A stretch of DNA of 64,000 nt, taken from Vibrio nigripulchritudo ATCC 27043 (GTDB taxonomy: Bacteria; Pseudomonadota; Gammaproteobacteria; Enterobacterales; Vibrionaceae). A program made the translations under genes and the position numbers. The notes beneath the pieces were generated by a model. The model had not been told where the DNA came from. It did not search any database and saw nothing but the letters and a program-made list of their open reading frames with translations. Every line of letters begins with the position of its first letter. The stretch's first letter is position 1. Shown here piece by piece: positions 1-8,413 of the stretch. The DNA lies in NCBI RefSeq assembly GCF_000222685.1, contig NZ_AFWJ01000024.1, positions 1-64,000 on the forward strand, written 5' to 3'.

Positions 1-28
1 AAATACAACCGATAAAGCGGAGGTAAAC

Positions 29-382
29 ATGAAAATTTTGATGATGAGAATTCCATGCAAAAACCTGAAAGAGGCAGAAGCTTTTTATTCAGAAAAACTG
101 GGATGGCAGAAAATTTTTGGTTCAGAGTCTGAGGGTTATATTGGCTATCAGCTTGAGAACGTACAAGTGCTTCTGGAGCCTGAAGAAATCGGCGAATTCG
201 AATGTGGAAGATACCTTGGCTTCAGTTTGGAAGTTGAAGATATAATTCGCTATTACGAAGAAACCAAGAAAAAGGGTGTGACTTTCATTGGCTCGCCTGA
301 AAAGCAAGACTGGGGTGGCATCATGACGCACATAGAGGATTGCAGTAAGAACTCGTTTTCAATTGTGCAGCCTGACGAGTAA
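29..382 (+). CDS. VOC/glyoxalase-fold small protein
   Basis: A 117-residue single-domain protein of the vicinal oxygen chelate (glyoxalase I/bleomycin resistance) superfamily. The N-terminus has the typical first beta-strand followed by a KEAEAFYSEKLGW helix, and a later TKKKGVTFIGSP stretch followed by a GGIMTHIEDCSKNSF strand matches the second beta-alpha-beta-beta unit. A GGAGG ribosome site 7 bases before the ATG supports the start. Substrate cannot be told from sequence. It is the first of several small, separately spaced plus-strand genes. The upstream edge of the window hides its promoter. Confidence 0.85.
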   Translation: MKILMMRIPCKNLKEAEAFYSEKLGWQKIFGSESEGYIGYQLENVQVLLEPEEIGEFECGRYLGFSLEVEDIIRYYEETKKKGVTFIGSPEKQDWGGIMTHIEDCSKNSFSIVQPDE

Positions 383-464
383 GTTGCTTTTAGTTGATCA
401 CTAACAATGTGAACGCTCCTATACCCCTGGACTGGCTAAACTATTCGATATGGAGAAAGTATCA

Positions 465-959
465 ATGATCAAATCTGCGCGCCTAGAGCTTAGGAAATTT
501 ATTCCTAACGATAAGGAACCGATGCTTTCTCTTCTGCAGGATAAAGACTTTATGGCTTTTTCTCCTACTGGGGTCATGACAAAGCAGCAAGCTGAGTTAC
601 GTTTCCAAGGCTTGCTCGACGCCTTTTCAAAAAAAGGCATCGGTAAGTTTGCGGTTATTGAGAGTGTGAGCGCTGAGCTCATCGGTTATTGCGGAATCGA
701 GTCGTTTCAGTACAAAGGAGAAGAAGTTGTAGAGCTGGGCTATCGCATAAAGAAATCAGCGAGAGGGAAAGGGTACGCACAAGAAGCAAGCCAAGCAGCA
801 CTACGTTTTGCAAAACAATCTGGTTACACGAAAGTACTCGCTTTAGCAGAATTGGACAATGCTCCGTCACATCATATTTTGTATAAACTCGGCTTCGAAG
901 CTAGTGAGAAAGGGCACTATCAAAACATGCCCGTTCAGTATTTTGAAAAAAACCTCTAG
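465..959 (+). CDS. GNAT family N-acetyltransferase (RimJ/RimL-like)
   Basis: A single-domain acetyltransferase of about 164 residues. It begins with the SARLELRKF strand typical of RimJ/RimL-type GNATs, and carries the acetyl-CoA loop region around RIKKSARGKGYAQEA (Q/RxxGxG/A-like) followed by ALAELDNAPSHHILYKLGF, the usual beta5/alpha4 segment. The first in-frame ATG lies at 450, but GGAGAAAG at 452-459 is well placed for the ATG at 465, so I use that start. Likely modifies a small amine or a protein N-terminus; the substrate is unknown. Confidence 0.85.
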   Translation: MIKSARLELRKFIPNDKEPMLSLLQDKDFMAFSPTGVMTKQQAELRFQGLLDAFSKKGIGKFAVIESVSAELIGYCGIESFQYKGEEVVELGYRIKKSARGKGYAQEASQAALRFAKQSGYTKVLALAELDNAPSHHILYKLGFEASEKGHYQNMPVQYFEKNL

Positions 960-1116
960 AAAATTTACTCCAGAGTCATTAAGCCATTTCATTGACCGAA
1001 AAGGTTCCATACCCCGATTCTTGATGTCGGATTAGAGATATGAGTCTCTTCAATAAGTTACGTGAATGTCGACTGTCTCTAATTTGAGATTTTTGATAAT
1101 ACTGTAACAAAAACAA

Positions 1117-1131
1117 TAGTAATGATTATCG
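1117..1131. promoter_or_regulatory. Possible Fur box
   Basis: TAGTAATGATTATCG matches 11 of 14 arms of the 7-1-7 Fur consensus (TGATAAT-N-ATTATCA). It sits 34 bases before the GTG of the lipoprotein gene. It is weaker than the perfect Fur box near 11.3 kb, so iron control of this gene is only a suggestion. Confidence 0.35.
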
Positions 1132-1164
1132 TTTCAATGAAAATGTAAGTGCTTTATTGCATAG

Positions 1165-2847
1165 GTGCGAGGTGTTTTTTCTTTTAAAAATCAATGCCTC
1201 GCAAATATTCAAAAAATTAAAAGAATGCTTATGACCTCTTCAATCGATAATACACTTCAGTTGGTTAGTCAGCCAAATGTAACAAAACCAAATGCATCAA
1301 AAATCTCAACCCAGCTCATGTTAGCCGCACTATCAATTTCACTGACTGCTTGTGGTGGTGGATCGAGTGACGGAAACGGTACCACTAACAATTTGGGCGA
1401 CAACTCACCAAGTACAAAAGTACCTACAACCACTTCAACAGAAGTACTTGAGTACGCATCAAAAGAAACTCAGCTCTTCTATTTAGAGTTTTTTTCCAAC
1501 TCTGCTGAACTAGGTAGCCTTACAAGAGTTAATAACACCTATCGCGAAGATAAGATTGAAAGAATTAACTCAGATGGAAGCTTAGAAAACATCAGCACGG
1601 ATGCGACTCAATCTGTTACTCAGTTCATCAATAATGAGTGGCGCACCTTTCAAAGCCAGCGCATCCTGGTTATTGAAAACGATAGGTTACTAGGCAGCAT
1701 GCACGAAGACTTCATTAGCGATTCCCAGCATTTATTCGAGGGTAAAGTAGTGAGCTTAGCGGGATTGCCTATGTATAAATATTTGCCATCGTCGAACGAT
1801 ATGATTCCCCAATCCGCTACTTTTGGTCCTGGTGCGAAAGCGATAGAGACAAAAGAGTATATACTTCAAGATACTTACTTTGCTTGGCTCAACAGCACGC
1901 GCATTAGGTTATTGAATGAGGAAGCCTTGGTCCATTACGATTATGGAGATGGTAATGCGGTAAAATTAACCACTTTATCTCCATCACACCTTGTTAATGA
2001 GGCGAGTAAAACAAACGATCTATTTAACTCTGTTGAAGGCTTTACCAACGGTGCCTATAAGACTCAGATGATTGCCGATGGGAGTCTCAAATCTTTTTAT
2101 CGTGTTGGCGATAAAGACAGCTCTTCTGCAACAGCTCAAGAAGCCCATTCAGGCTCTTGGCAGTGGGAAGACCTTAACGGTCAGAATGCCATTGTATTTT
2201 CGCTTGATATTCATAAGAACTTTTCTGTTCCTAAATCTATGTACGCCTTAGTAAATGGTCAGGTGGTGCATGGAAGTAAATTACCGTCGGGATCTTTGCT
2301 TACAGAGAAAGTCCCTAGTGTTTATGATAGGAATTACATCATTGAAAATGGCTATTTTTTTAATGAGGAAGCCAAGCAGGACATTCTTAAGGTCCTTACC
2401 TTTAATCAAGCTATTTGTAACAAGGGTGACAAAAGTTTAAGCGATTCAAGTTTGTCGTCGATTGATCTTCAGAATGCAGCGGGGGGATGTAACATCGAAC
2501 CTGATGTTCATTTTGAAGAATCAGACATTCGTAATAAAACCTTTGCTTTGGAGTACAACCCACATTTAGATATTGACGAACTTGAGTTTAAGTCAGATGT
2601 TTATGGTAACAATAAAGTAGTGGGTTTTGGCTCAGAGCATGAATTGCTTTCAGAAATGACTTGGGAGTTGGAACCATTAACAAATCGATTGATCATTAAA
2701 GATGCCGCTGATCAAGGTAAGTTCAAATGGGAGTGGGTTTTAACTAGCCGTGACAATGGTTCACTTAATGTGAAGGCACTGAGAAAATCCTCAATTCCTC
2801 GCAACAATAGTCATATTGAAAGCTTTGTACTCTATGAAGTCTATTAG
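1165..2847 (+). CDS. Putative outer-membrane lipoprotein, unknown function
   Basis: A 560-residue reading frame opened by GTG. A hydrophobic stretch ending in LSISLTAC, followed by GGGSSDGNG, is a convincing lipobox with a glycine/serine tether, so the mature protein is probably lipid-anchored. The lipobox lies about 62 residues into the frame, much further than usual; in-frame ATGs at 1225 and 1231 still leave a long leader, so the true start is uncertain. The body is an acidic, beta-rich-looking sequence with a cysteine pair (NQAICNKGD and AGGCNIEP). I recognise no family. A possible Fur box lies just upstream. Confidence 0.7.
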   Translation: MRGVFSFKNQCLANIQKIKRMLMTSSIDNTLQLVSQPNVTKPNASKISTQLMLAALSISLTACGGGSSDGNGTTNNLGDNSPSTKVPTTTSTEVLEYASKETQLFYLEFFSNSAELGSLTRVNNTYREDKIERINSDGSLENISTDATQSVTQFINNEWRTFQSQRILVIENDRLLGSMHEDFISDSQHLFEGKVVSLAGLPMYKYLPSSNDMIPQSATFGPGAKAIETKEYILQDTYFAWLNSTRIRLLNEEALVHYDYGDGNAVKLTTLSPSHLVNEASKTNDLFNSVEGFTNGAYKTQMIADGSLKSFYRVGDKDSSSATAQEAHSGSWQWEDLNGQNAIVFSLDIHKNFSVPKSMYALVNGQVVHGSKLPSGSLLTEKVPSVYDRNYIIENGYFFNEEAKQDILKVLTFNQAICNKGDKSLSDSSLSSIDLQNAAGGCNIEPDVHFEESDIRNKTFALEYNPHLDIDELEFKSDVYGNNKVVGFGSEHELLSEMTWELEPLTNRLIIKDAADQGKFKWEWVLTSRDNGSLNVKALRKSSIPRNNSHIESFVLYEVY

Positions 2848-2946
2848 CAGTAGGTTAGAAGAACGATAACAATCGTAAGGAGCGTGTCAGACGATGCGCT
2901 CTTATTGATTATTACTGATTAAAACGTGTGGTATATGCCACATTTT

Positions 2947-2962
2947 ATGGAGTGGAGGAAAT
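2947..2962 (+). repeat. 16-base direct repeat, copy 1
   Basis: ATGGAGTGGAGGAAAT occurs here and again at 4960-4975. Copy 2 supplies the ribosome site of the second GFA gene; copy 1 lies about 130 bases before the second GNAT gene and leads into no good reading frame. It may be the remnant of a duplicated leader. Confidence 0.6.
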
Positions 2963-3091
2963 TTCAAAACTTAGGGGAGTATTTTGGGTTTCTCATTACC
3001 CTACTATTCAATTTTGTTGAAATTAAGAGAATTTTTAGACAGAGTTTATCTCATGTTTCATCAGTATCTATGTATCAAGGAGGATACGTTG

Positions 3092-3514
3092 ATGCAAGGG
3101 TATACAATAACTACAAATCCTGAAGATCTGGATATAGAAGTCGTTTATGACGTTATATCAAACAGTTATTGGGCGGCTGGAATACCCAAACAATCTCTTG
3201 AGAAAGCGATATCAAATTCCCTTTGTTTTGGTGTGTATGACTCTGCTGGATCGCAGGTAGGGTTTGCACGTGTAATAACTGATAGGGCGACATTTGCCTA
3301 TCTGGGTGATGTATTTGTTACGCAAGAACATCAAGGTTTAGGGATAGGTAAATGGCTAATAGAGACAGTAGTCTCTCACTCTGAACTCCAAGGGTTGAGA
3401 CGAATGTTTCTCGCCACAAGAGATGCTCATGGTCTTTACAAACAATTCGGTTTCGAAGCGGTAGAAAACCCAGATGTTCTGATGCAAATTTGGCAGCCAG
3501 ATGTCTACAGATAG
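3092..3514 (+). CDS. GNAT family N-acetyltransferase
   Basis: A 140-residue GNAT. The acetyl-CoA binding segment is visible as FVTQEHQGLGIGKWLIETV (QGLGIG), followed by RRMFLATRDAHGLYKQFGFEAV, the conserved beta5-alpha4 region with the catalytic-site tyrosine in LYKQFGF. The reading frame is open further upstream, but AAGGAGG at 3077-3083 is ideally placed for the ATG at 3092, which also removes a hydrophobic non-GNAT leader. The same short layout (DVISNSYWAAGIP...) is seen in many uncharacterised bacterial GNATs. Substrate is unknown. Confidence 0.88.
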   Translation: MQGYTITTNPEDLDIEVVYDVISNSYWAAGIPKQSLEKAISNSLCFGVYDSAGSQVGFARVITDRATFAYLGDVFVTQEHQGLGIGKWLIETVVSHSELQGLRRMFLATRDAHGLYKQFGFEAVENPDVLMQIWQPDVYR

Positions 3515-3558
3515 AAGACCAGAGACACGAACAAATATTCTTAAACGGGAGCTATCTT

Positions 3559-3996
3559 ATGGAAAAAGACGATTTAAGGGTAGGGAGTTGCCTTTGCGGT
3601 TCTGTTCAAATTGAGATTCCAAAAAGCCAAGTAGATCTTGGGGTATGTCATTGCACGAACTGTCAGAGGTGGAGTGGCGGTCCACTGTTTGAAATCGAGG
3701 GCGGAACAAATGTGCGTTTTAAAGGTGAAGAATACATTGCTGAATATCAGTCGTCTAAATGGGCTGTAAGAGGCTTCTGTAAAAAATGCGGTAGCCATTT
3801 GTTTATTCGAGACGAAAACACTGGTGAGTATGGTATTCCTCCTGGCTTGTTCGAGGATGAAACTGGTCTGACGCTGAATCGGCAGGTTTTTGTTGATCAT
3901 AAGCCAACGTATTATTCCTTCTCGGATGATACTAGAAACATTACGAGTGAATTTATATACAAACACTTCCCACACGTAAGAGAAGACAAGTCTTAG
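3559..3996 (+). CDS. GFA family (glutathione-dependent formaldehyde-activating-like) zinc protein
   Basis: About 145 residues with the zinc-binding cysteines of the GFA/CENP-V domain: SCLCGSVQIEI near the N-terminus, CHCTNCQRWSG in the middle and CKKCGSHLFIR later. The start at 3559 follows a GGGAGC ribosome site; the frame is open 69 bases further up, overlapping the preceding GNAT, but without a good site. Most GFA proteins have no proven activity, so formaldehyde metabolism should not be assumed. A second, different GFA gene lies at 4979-5359. Confidence 0.87.
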   Translation: MEKDDLRVGSCLCGSVQIEIPKSQVDLGVCHCTNCQRWSGGPLFEIEGGTNVRFKGEEYIAEYQSSKWAVRGFCKKCGSHLFIRDENTGEYGIPPGLFEDETGLTLNRQVFVDHKPTYYSFSDDTRNITSEFIYKHFPHVREDKS

Positions 3997-4334
3997 AAGC
4001 CTGAATTTCATTAGGTATTTCCAGGTTCTGCTTAAAGTTATCGGTATTGAGTCACCCACTTCCATTTAGGCAAACCAATCCTAGCGCAAAAGAATTCATA
4101 ATAGATAGCTCTCGAAAGACACACCGAATATGAGTGTGAATTTATATAGTGGTTGACAGAGTGCTCGCGCTGGTTAAGGATAAAACAATGAATATGACGA
4201 CAACGCTACTTAAATCTCGAATTATCATCATTCCATAGGAATGGTGGGATTCTGACGCGTTGTATTTTGAACCCACCCAAGAGGTGGGTTTTCTGTATCT
4301 GTCTCTTGGTGGCGAACAACATTAAGGAGGCAGT
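3997..4334. other. Intergenic region with two hairpins
   Basis: No supportable gene. AACCCACC-CAAGA-GGTGGGTT at 4270-4290 is a compact hairpin followed by TTCTG, a weak terminator for the GFA gene or an attenuator before the P-loop gene. Just before it, CATTCC-ATAG-GAATGG forms a second small hairpin. ACAACGC (about 4199) and GCGTTGT (about 4258) flank the first hairpin as inverted arms; they do not match integron attC ends well enough to call. Confidence 0.5.
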
Positions 4335-4850
4335 ATGAAAAAAATCGCGGTATTCGGGAAACCAGGCAGCGGGAAATCCACTTTAAGTAAGCGCCTTTCA
4401 GCAGTAACGGGCATTCCCTTGCATCCGCTGGATTCGATCGTTTATCAGCCAAACGGTGAACTGACAGATCGAAAGATTTTTGATGAAAAGCATCAGGAAA
4501 TACTGACTTCTGAATCCTGGATCATCGATGGATTAGGACCTCTTGGATCTTTTAACCAAAGGCTGGAAGCAGCGGATACGTTGATCTACATAAATCTTCC
4601 CTATTCTGCCAGCTACTGGTGGGTGACAAAGCGGTTGTTGAAAGGGGTACTTGTAAAACCAGAGGGTTGGCCAGACGGAAGCTCAGTACTGAAGGGAAGC
4701 ATACAAAGCTACAAAATGCTCAAGTTGTCACCAAAGTTTTGGAATGAAGACTTTCAAAGTCGTTTGGAAAGTATCTCTGAAGGGAAGTCTCTACATGTTA
4801 TTCGCTCTGTCGCAGATCTAAAAGGCTTCATCGAGCAGCAATTTGGCTAA
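4335..4850 (+). CDS. P-loop adenylate-kinase-like protein (topology modulation protein family)
   Basis: A 171-residue P-loop NTPase. GKPGSGKSTLSKRL at residues 8-21 is a perfect Walker A, and the following HPLDSIVYQP, SWIIDGLG and DTLIYINLP segments match the small kinase-like family often labelled DNA topology modulation protein or FlaR-like. The LIYINLPYSASYWWVTKRLLKG stretch holds the lid-like arginine/lysine region. AAGGAGG lies 8 bases before the ATG. The role is not established for this family; phosphorylation of a nucleotide or other small molecule is inferred from the fold. Confidence 0.85.
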   Translation: MKKIAVFGKPGSGKSTLSKRLSAVTGIPLHPLDSIVYQPNGELTDRKIFDEKHQEILTSESWIIDGLGPLGSFNQRLEAADTLIYINLPYSASYWWVTKRLLKGVLVKPEGWPDGSSVLKGSIQSYKMLKLSPKFWNEDFQSRLESISEGKSLHVIRSVADLKGFIEQQFG

Positions 4851-4904
4851 TCCTGAATGTTGTGCTGGGAAAGAAAACCGAACGCTTCAACAATCCACCA
4901 CTCT

Positions 4905-4923
4905 GCTGACAGTTATTGTCAGC
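4905..4923 (+). terminator. Hairpin after the P-loop gene
   Basis: GCTGACA-GTTAT-TGTCAGC, a perfect 7-base-pair stem, 55 bases after the stop codon at 4850. There is no T run, so if it ends transcription it does so weakly. Confidence 0.4.
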
Positions 4924-4959
4924 TTGTGGATCTACTCTCTGAGTGGGCATAGACCACGG

Positions 4960-4975
4960 ATGGAGTGGAGGAAAT
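4960..4975 (+). repeat. 16-base direct repeat, copy 2
   Basis: The second copy of ATGGAGTGGAGGAAAT (first copy at 2947-2962). Its GTGGAGG forms the ribosome binding site of the GFA gene that starts at 4979. Confidence 0.6.
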
Positions 4976-4978
4976 CTC

Positions 4979-5359
4979 ATGATTCAGGGAAGTTGTTGTT
5001 GCGGTGCCGTTAAGTTTGTTCTTAATGCTAAACCCAAATTTTTAGGTATTTGCCATTGCAGTCGCTGTAGAAAGCTTGGCACGTCAGAGTTTTTTATGGT
5101 CGATAAAGCGAGCTTTGAGTGGGTAGAGGGAAAAGAGTTTGTTGAGGTATACCGGGCAAAACCTCCATTTATCTATGATCGTTGTTTTTGCAGTAAATGC
5201 GGCTCTAATTTAGGTGAAATGCTTTCTGATGTTGAATCGTTTCCTATTGCTGCGAATACTCTGGATACAGACCTAGGAATGGAAGTGACTTATCAGGAAC
5301 ATGCGTCATCCAGACCAGTTTGGCAATCTCTTCACCCCGGAGCAAAAGTTTCTCAATAG
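4979..5359 (+). CDS. GFA family zinc protein
   Basis: About 126 residues. Zinc ligands are visible as SCCCGAVKF, CHCSRCRKLG and CSKCGSNLGE, the three clusters of the GFA/CENP-V fold. GGAGTGGAGGAAATCTC before the ATG at 4979 is a strong ribosome site; an ATG 36 bases upstream in the same frame is less likely. It is only distantly similar to the GFA protein at 3559-3996, so the two are probably independent acquisitions rather than a recent duplication. Function unknown. Confidence 0.87.
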   Translation: MIQGSCCCGAVKFVLNAKPKFLGICHCSRCRKLGTSEFFMVDKASFEWVEGKEFVEVYRAKPPFIYDRCFCSKCGSNLGEMLSDVESFPIAANTLDTDLGMEVTYQEHASSRPVWQSLHPGAKVSQ

Positions 5360-5730
5360 CTCGTTCGTGATTAGCTCATTCTCGATCTGATTTATTTCGA
5401 TTTAGCGCAGCTCTTTGGTTGCGCTATTCGAGGCAGCTACATTGAAACGTCGAAGAGTCGTTTTCACTTTTCCTCATAGATTTTGATTCCACAAAGGTAG
5501 CGTCTGGCTCTTGTGAGATGACATCAAGCATCAAAGTAATAAAACTGTAGATAGTGAAATGTACTGGATAGGTTTAATAATATAGCGATCAATTTAAGAT
5601 AATGATCAATATACAGGCTGATGAGCTAGTCGAGTGATGAAATTAAAGTGTGACTTTGGATTGGCTACGGGATATTTAATACTGCAGGAAAAATCTGTTT
5701 CCATTACATATGAGCGTGATTGTATAACCA
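5360..5730. other. Intergenic region
   Basis: No gene seen. TAGCGCA and TGCGCTA (5403-5426, 10-base loop) form a hairpin that may end the GFA transcript, though no T run follows. The rest is AT-rich and may carry the promoter of the secreted protein gene. An AGATAATGATCAATA stretch near 5600 resembles a Fur box only weakly (10 of 14). Confidence 0.4.
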
Positions 5731-5742
5731 ATGGAAATGATT

Positions 5743-7071
5743 ATGATAAATGCAATTCTAATGTCGGCGTTGGCAACGTCTTTTCTCCCACTTGATCAAG
5801 CATCAACAGAAGCTCCGGCATTACTGGAAGCAGAAACATCGGTTCTGGCTCAGGCTGTTAATCAGGCAGCTTACAACCCTCTCTGCCAGACTATTCAGCT
5901 GGATTCATCTTATAACGCAACGTTAAACACAAACGGCGGCGTGTGCGTTCATTTTTCTGTAACCGAGCCAACCAAAATCACCAGCATTATGGCACAACTT
6001 GATGCCGCTACCGATGCGTCGCTCAAGCTTTACCATCATATCAATGGTCAATTTAAACAGATTGGTACGGAATCGGTAGCTGCTGGTACAGGCAGTGAAG
6101 TTCTGCATAGCCTGAATCAGCCGGGTGAGTACTACTGGCAAATCACGGTAAACAAAGCAACAAACGACGCGATTCTATTTGGTTCTATCACAACAAAACA
6201 TTTCGATGAGCATGAAGTAAACGACACATTTGAAACATCGACACCTTTCCTGAATGGCTGGCACAGTGTGACTGCCAACATGGATACGGGAATTGATGCC
6301 GATTATTTCCTTTACAAGGCGAACAGCACAGATGGCATCAAACTCTTCTTAGATGACCAGCTTGCTCCGAACAGCTGGACGCTGGAAGTGCTGCGTGTGA
6401 ATGCCAACAACTGGGTGGAATACCAAGGCGGTGTTGAGCACTTGATTCTTGGTCTAGCCAAAGATGAACAAATGCTAGTTCGTGTTACTGCAAACCCTGC
6501 GGCAACTGCAACAACAGAATCTTACGCACTGTCTGTGGGAGCTCCGAAGGTGGTGTCTCCAGACTACAAATACGCACCGGGCAACTTTTCTGGTAGCGTG
6601 AGCCTACAGGGTCGAGTCAACAAAAATACGTACTTCAATGCTGCATCGCCATACGATACATTGAAATCGTTTGTGATCATGCCTCGTAGCGACATCAGCC
6701 CATCGTTGAACTGTCGTATTCGTTTATACGATGCAACAAACACGCAGATTGGTATGTATGGCTGTGACCGCCCAAGGCAGGTTAACTTCAGTGAAATGAA
6801 TGAGTACCAAAAACCTATTCGAGCACACTTGGAAATGTACCACGCAGATTTTGCTGACCGCTCAACTGTGTATTACAACATCGGCTTGAATGCATCGTTC
6901 AACTACATTGAAGACCTGGATAACGATGGTATGCCTAAGTCGTTTGAAACGAAATACGGTTTGAACGATCTTACGGCATTGGATGCGGCTCTGGATACCG
7001 ATGGTGATGGCGTCACTAACCTTAAGGAATATCAGGCAGAGACTGACCCAACAGATCCATTAAGCAAGTAA
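5743..7071 (+). CDS. Secreted protein with PPC-like region and calcium-binding-type C-terminus
   Basis: About 442 residues. The N-terminus (MINAILMSALATSFLPLDQAS) resembles a weak signal peptide. The middle contains a segment of the type found in bacterial pre-peptidase C-terminal (PPC) domains: HEVNDTFETSTPF followed by MDTGIDADYFLYKAN. The end carries two aspartate-rich calcium-loop repeats, DLDNDGMPKSFE and DTDGDGVTNLKE, of the thrombospondin type 3/EF-like kind. No catalytic domain is visible. Three ATGs (5731, 5737, 5743) compete; TGGAA six bases upstream favours 5743. Likely an exported calcium-binding protein; role unknown. Confidence 0.75.
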   Translation: MINAILMSALATSFLPLDQASTEAPALLEAETSVLAQAVNQAAYNPLCQTIQLDSSYNATLNTNGGVCVHFSVTEPTKITSIMAQLDAATDASLKLYHHINGQFKQIGTESVAAGTGSEVLHSLNQPGEYYWQITVNKATNDAILFGSITTKHFDEHEVNDTFETSTPFLNGWHSVTANMDTGIDADYFLYKANSTDGIKLFLDDQLAPNSWTLEVLRVNANNWVEYQGGVEHLILGLAKDEQMLVRVTANPAATATTESYALSVGAPKVVSPDYKYAPGNFSGSVSLQGRVNKNTYFNAASPYDTLKSFVIMPRSDISPSLNCRIRLYDATNTQIGMYGCDRPRQVNFSEMNEYQKPIRAHLEMYHADFADRSTVYYNIGLNASFNYIEDLDNDGMPKSFETKYGLNDLTALDAALDTDGDGVTNLKEYQAETDPTDPLSK

Positions 7072-7087
7072 TCAGCGCTTAAGAAAA

Positions 7088-7113
7088 ACAACCCCGCAGC
7101 GATGCGGGGTTGT
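7088..7113. terminator. Bidirectional terminator between convergent genes
   Basis: ACAACCCCGCA-GCGA-TGCGGGGTTGT, an 11-base-pair perfect GC-rich stem with a tetraloop, flanked by an A run on the left and T7 on the right. It serves both the plus-strand secreted protein gene and the minus-strand operon that ends at 7118. Confidence 0.95.
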
Positions 7114-7117
7114 TTTT

Positions 7118-8410
7118 TTATACATTGACTATGGCGTGTTTCCGGTGGCGAACCAGACCGATACAAATGTCCCTTAGCAATCCATTCTTGTTAGCGCCGT
7201 GATCCGGGTAGCGATGGTAGTCGTCTCCGTTATGAACGACAATCTTCCCACCGCGACCGTCATCAGTCGGGTATTGCCAAAGCCAGTCAGAAGGCTTGGG
7301 ATCGCTTTCCGTTCCCACATGAGTTAACGCAATACCGTCTTCTGGCATGTCGGAATAGCCGCGACTGTATTGACCGAATACGCCTTCCCAGCCGTCAAAG
7401 CCTTCGGGCATTTTGCTGAAGAAGCCATATGGGTCATTGGCAACGCGAACTTTCAGATTTTGAAAGGGTCTGGGTGGCACAGTTCTGAATGGTTTCAACA
7501 CTGGTAGCCATTCAATGACAGTTTCGCTATTGATAACAAGCTGACCACCTTGCTTGAGGTAGTTCATAAACTCTGCCTGTCGTGTGCGGAGATAGATCTG
7601 GTCGCAGATTCTGGGAACAACAATCACATCACTGTTCCAAACCCTTTCATCAATCTCGTAAACAGACTGGAAACGTATGCGTCCGGGTGTATTCACAAAT
7701 GTGTCTTGTAAATACGGCGGCTCGTTTTCCGTTTCAATGTCGCTGCTAGATAAATAGGTCACTGTAAATTCAGGCACCTGTTCTCTGTCGATCCCGAGTT
7801 CCCGGTTCAACCAGGGATAGAACCCATCAATTAAACGCTTTGCAGCAGGCATGAATCTCTGACCATTATGGCTATGCGGATCAAGCGTGGTTAACAACAC
7901 ACGACCACCATTTGGGAGATCGGGAAAATCGACCAGAACCGAGCCTTGGTCCTCTTCCATGTTAAGAAGAGAGATGCCCGAGTGATTCGTATTGAATACG
8001 CCATGCCAGTGCCATTTCATGTCGTCGAACGAGACGAAATCAAACAGGTTATGCTCCGGATTGGGCAGGTAAAGTTCTATGTGCCCGTCGGGTTTTGTCC
8101 ACCATAGCCAGTCACTGATCCGTTTGTTTTCCCATGTCACATCGACTGCGGTCAACCATTGGTCGACGTTCTTAACAGGAAAGGCAATTAAGAAACCTCC
8201 GGATTCAACATAGGCGTTGATTTGCCGGGCATGCTTTTCCAACTGCGAGCCGTTTGTGTGGCAAGAAATGATCACCGCCCCGTACTGAGTTAAGTCCGTA
8301 CTCGGCAGGTCATTCAGGTAGATCATGTCATCCATCCAATGGGCGTAATCTCGGAATGACAAGATTTGGGAGCCACAGCCCCACGTAATATAAGCAATCT
8401 TTTTATTCAT
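7118..8410 (-). CDS. Unknown protein with two amidotransferase-like (GATase1-type) folds, in a metal-uptake operon
   Basis: A 430-residue soluble protein with no signal peptide. Two segments look like Rossmann-type class I amidotransferase/ThuA-like cores: YGAVIISCHTNGS then INAYVESGGFLIAFP in the first half, and SDVIVVPRICDQ then FMNYLKQGGQLVINSE in the second. Histidine- and tryptophan-rich motifs occur between and after them (DMKWHWHGVF, HNGDDYHRYPDH). I see no clear catalytic cysteine triad. It starts 3 bases after the ATPase gene, so it is translationally coupled and belongs to the Fur-controlled importer operon. A role in handling the imported metal complex is inference; I do not recognise the family. 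Confidence 0.8.
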   Translation of the reverse strand: MNKKIAYITWGCGSQILSFRDYAHWMDDMIYLNDLPSTDLTQYGAVIISCHTNGSQLEKHARQINAYVESGGFLIAFPVKNVDQWLTAVDVTWENKRISDWLWWTKPDGHIELYLPNPEHNLFDFVSFDDMKWHWHGVFNTNHSGISLLNMEEDQGSVLVDFPDLPNGGRVLLTTLDPHSHNGQRFMPAAKRLIDGFYPWLNRELGIDREQVPEFTVTYLSSSDIETENEPPYLQDTFVNTPGRIRFQSVYEIDERVWNSDVIVVPRICDQIYLRTRQAEFMNYLKQGGQLVINSETVIEWLPVLKPFRTVPPRPFQNLKVRVANDPYGFFSKMPEGFDGWEGVFGQYSRGYSDMPEDGIALTHVGTESDPKPSDWLWQYPTDDGRGGKIVVHNGDDYHRYPDHGANKNGLLRDICIGLVRHRKHAIVNV

Positions 8411-8413
8411 AGG

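Noticed and set aside
3574-4065. 163-codon minus-strand open frame opposite the first GFA gene
   Set aside because: It is antisense to a gene with clear zinc motifs, has no ribosome site, and its translation resembles no family.
3997-4334. Possible integron attC site (inverted arms ACAACGC and GCGTTGT around a hairpin)
   Set aside because: The arms do not match the RYYYAAC/GTTRRRY pattern, and no similar sequence is found in the other gaps of this cluster.
5590-5620. Fur-box-like AGATAATGATCAATA
   Set aside because: Only 10 of 14 arm positions match, in AT-rich DNA, and it is over 120 bases from the next start.
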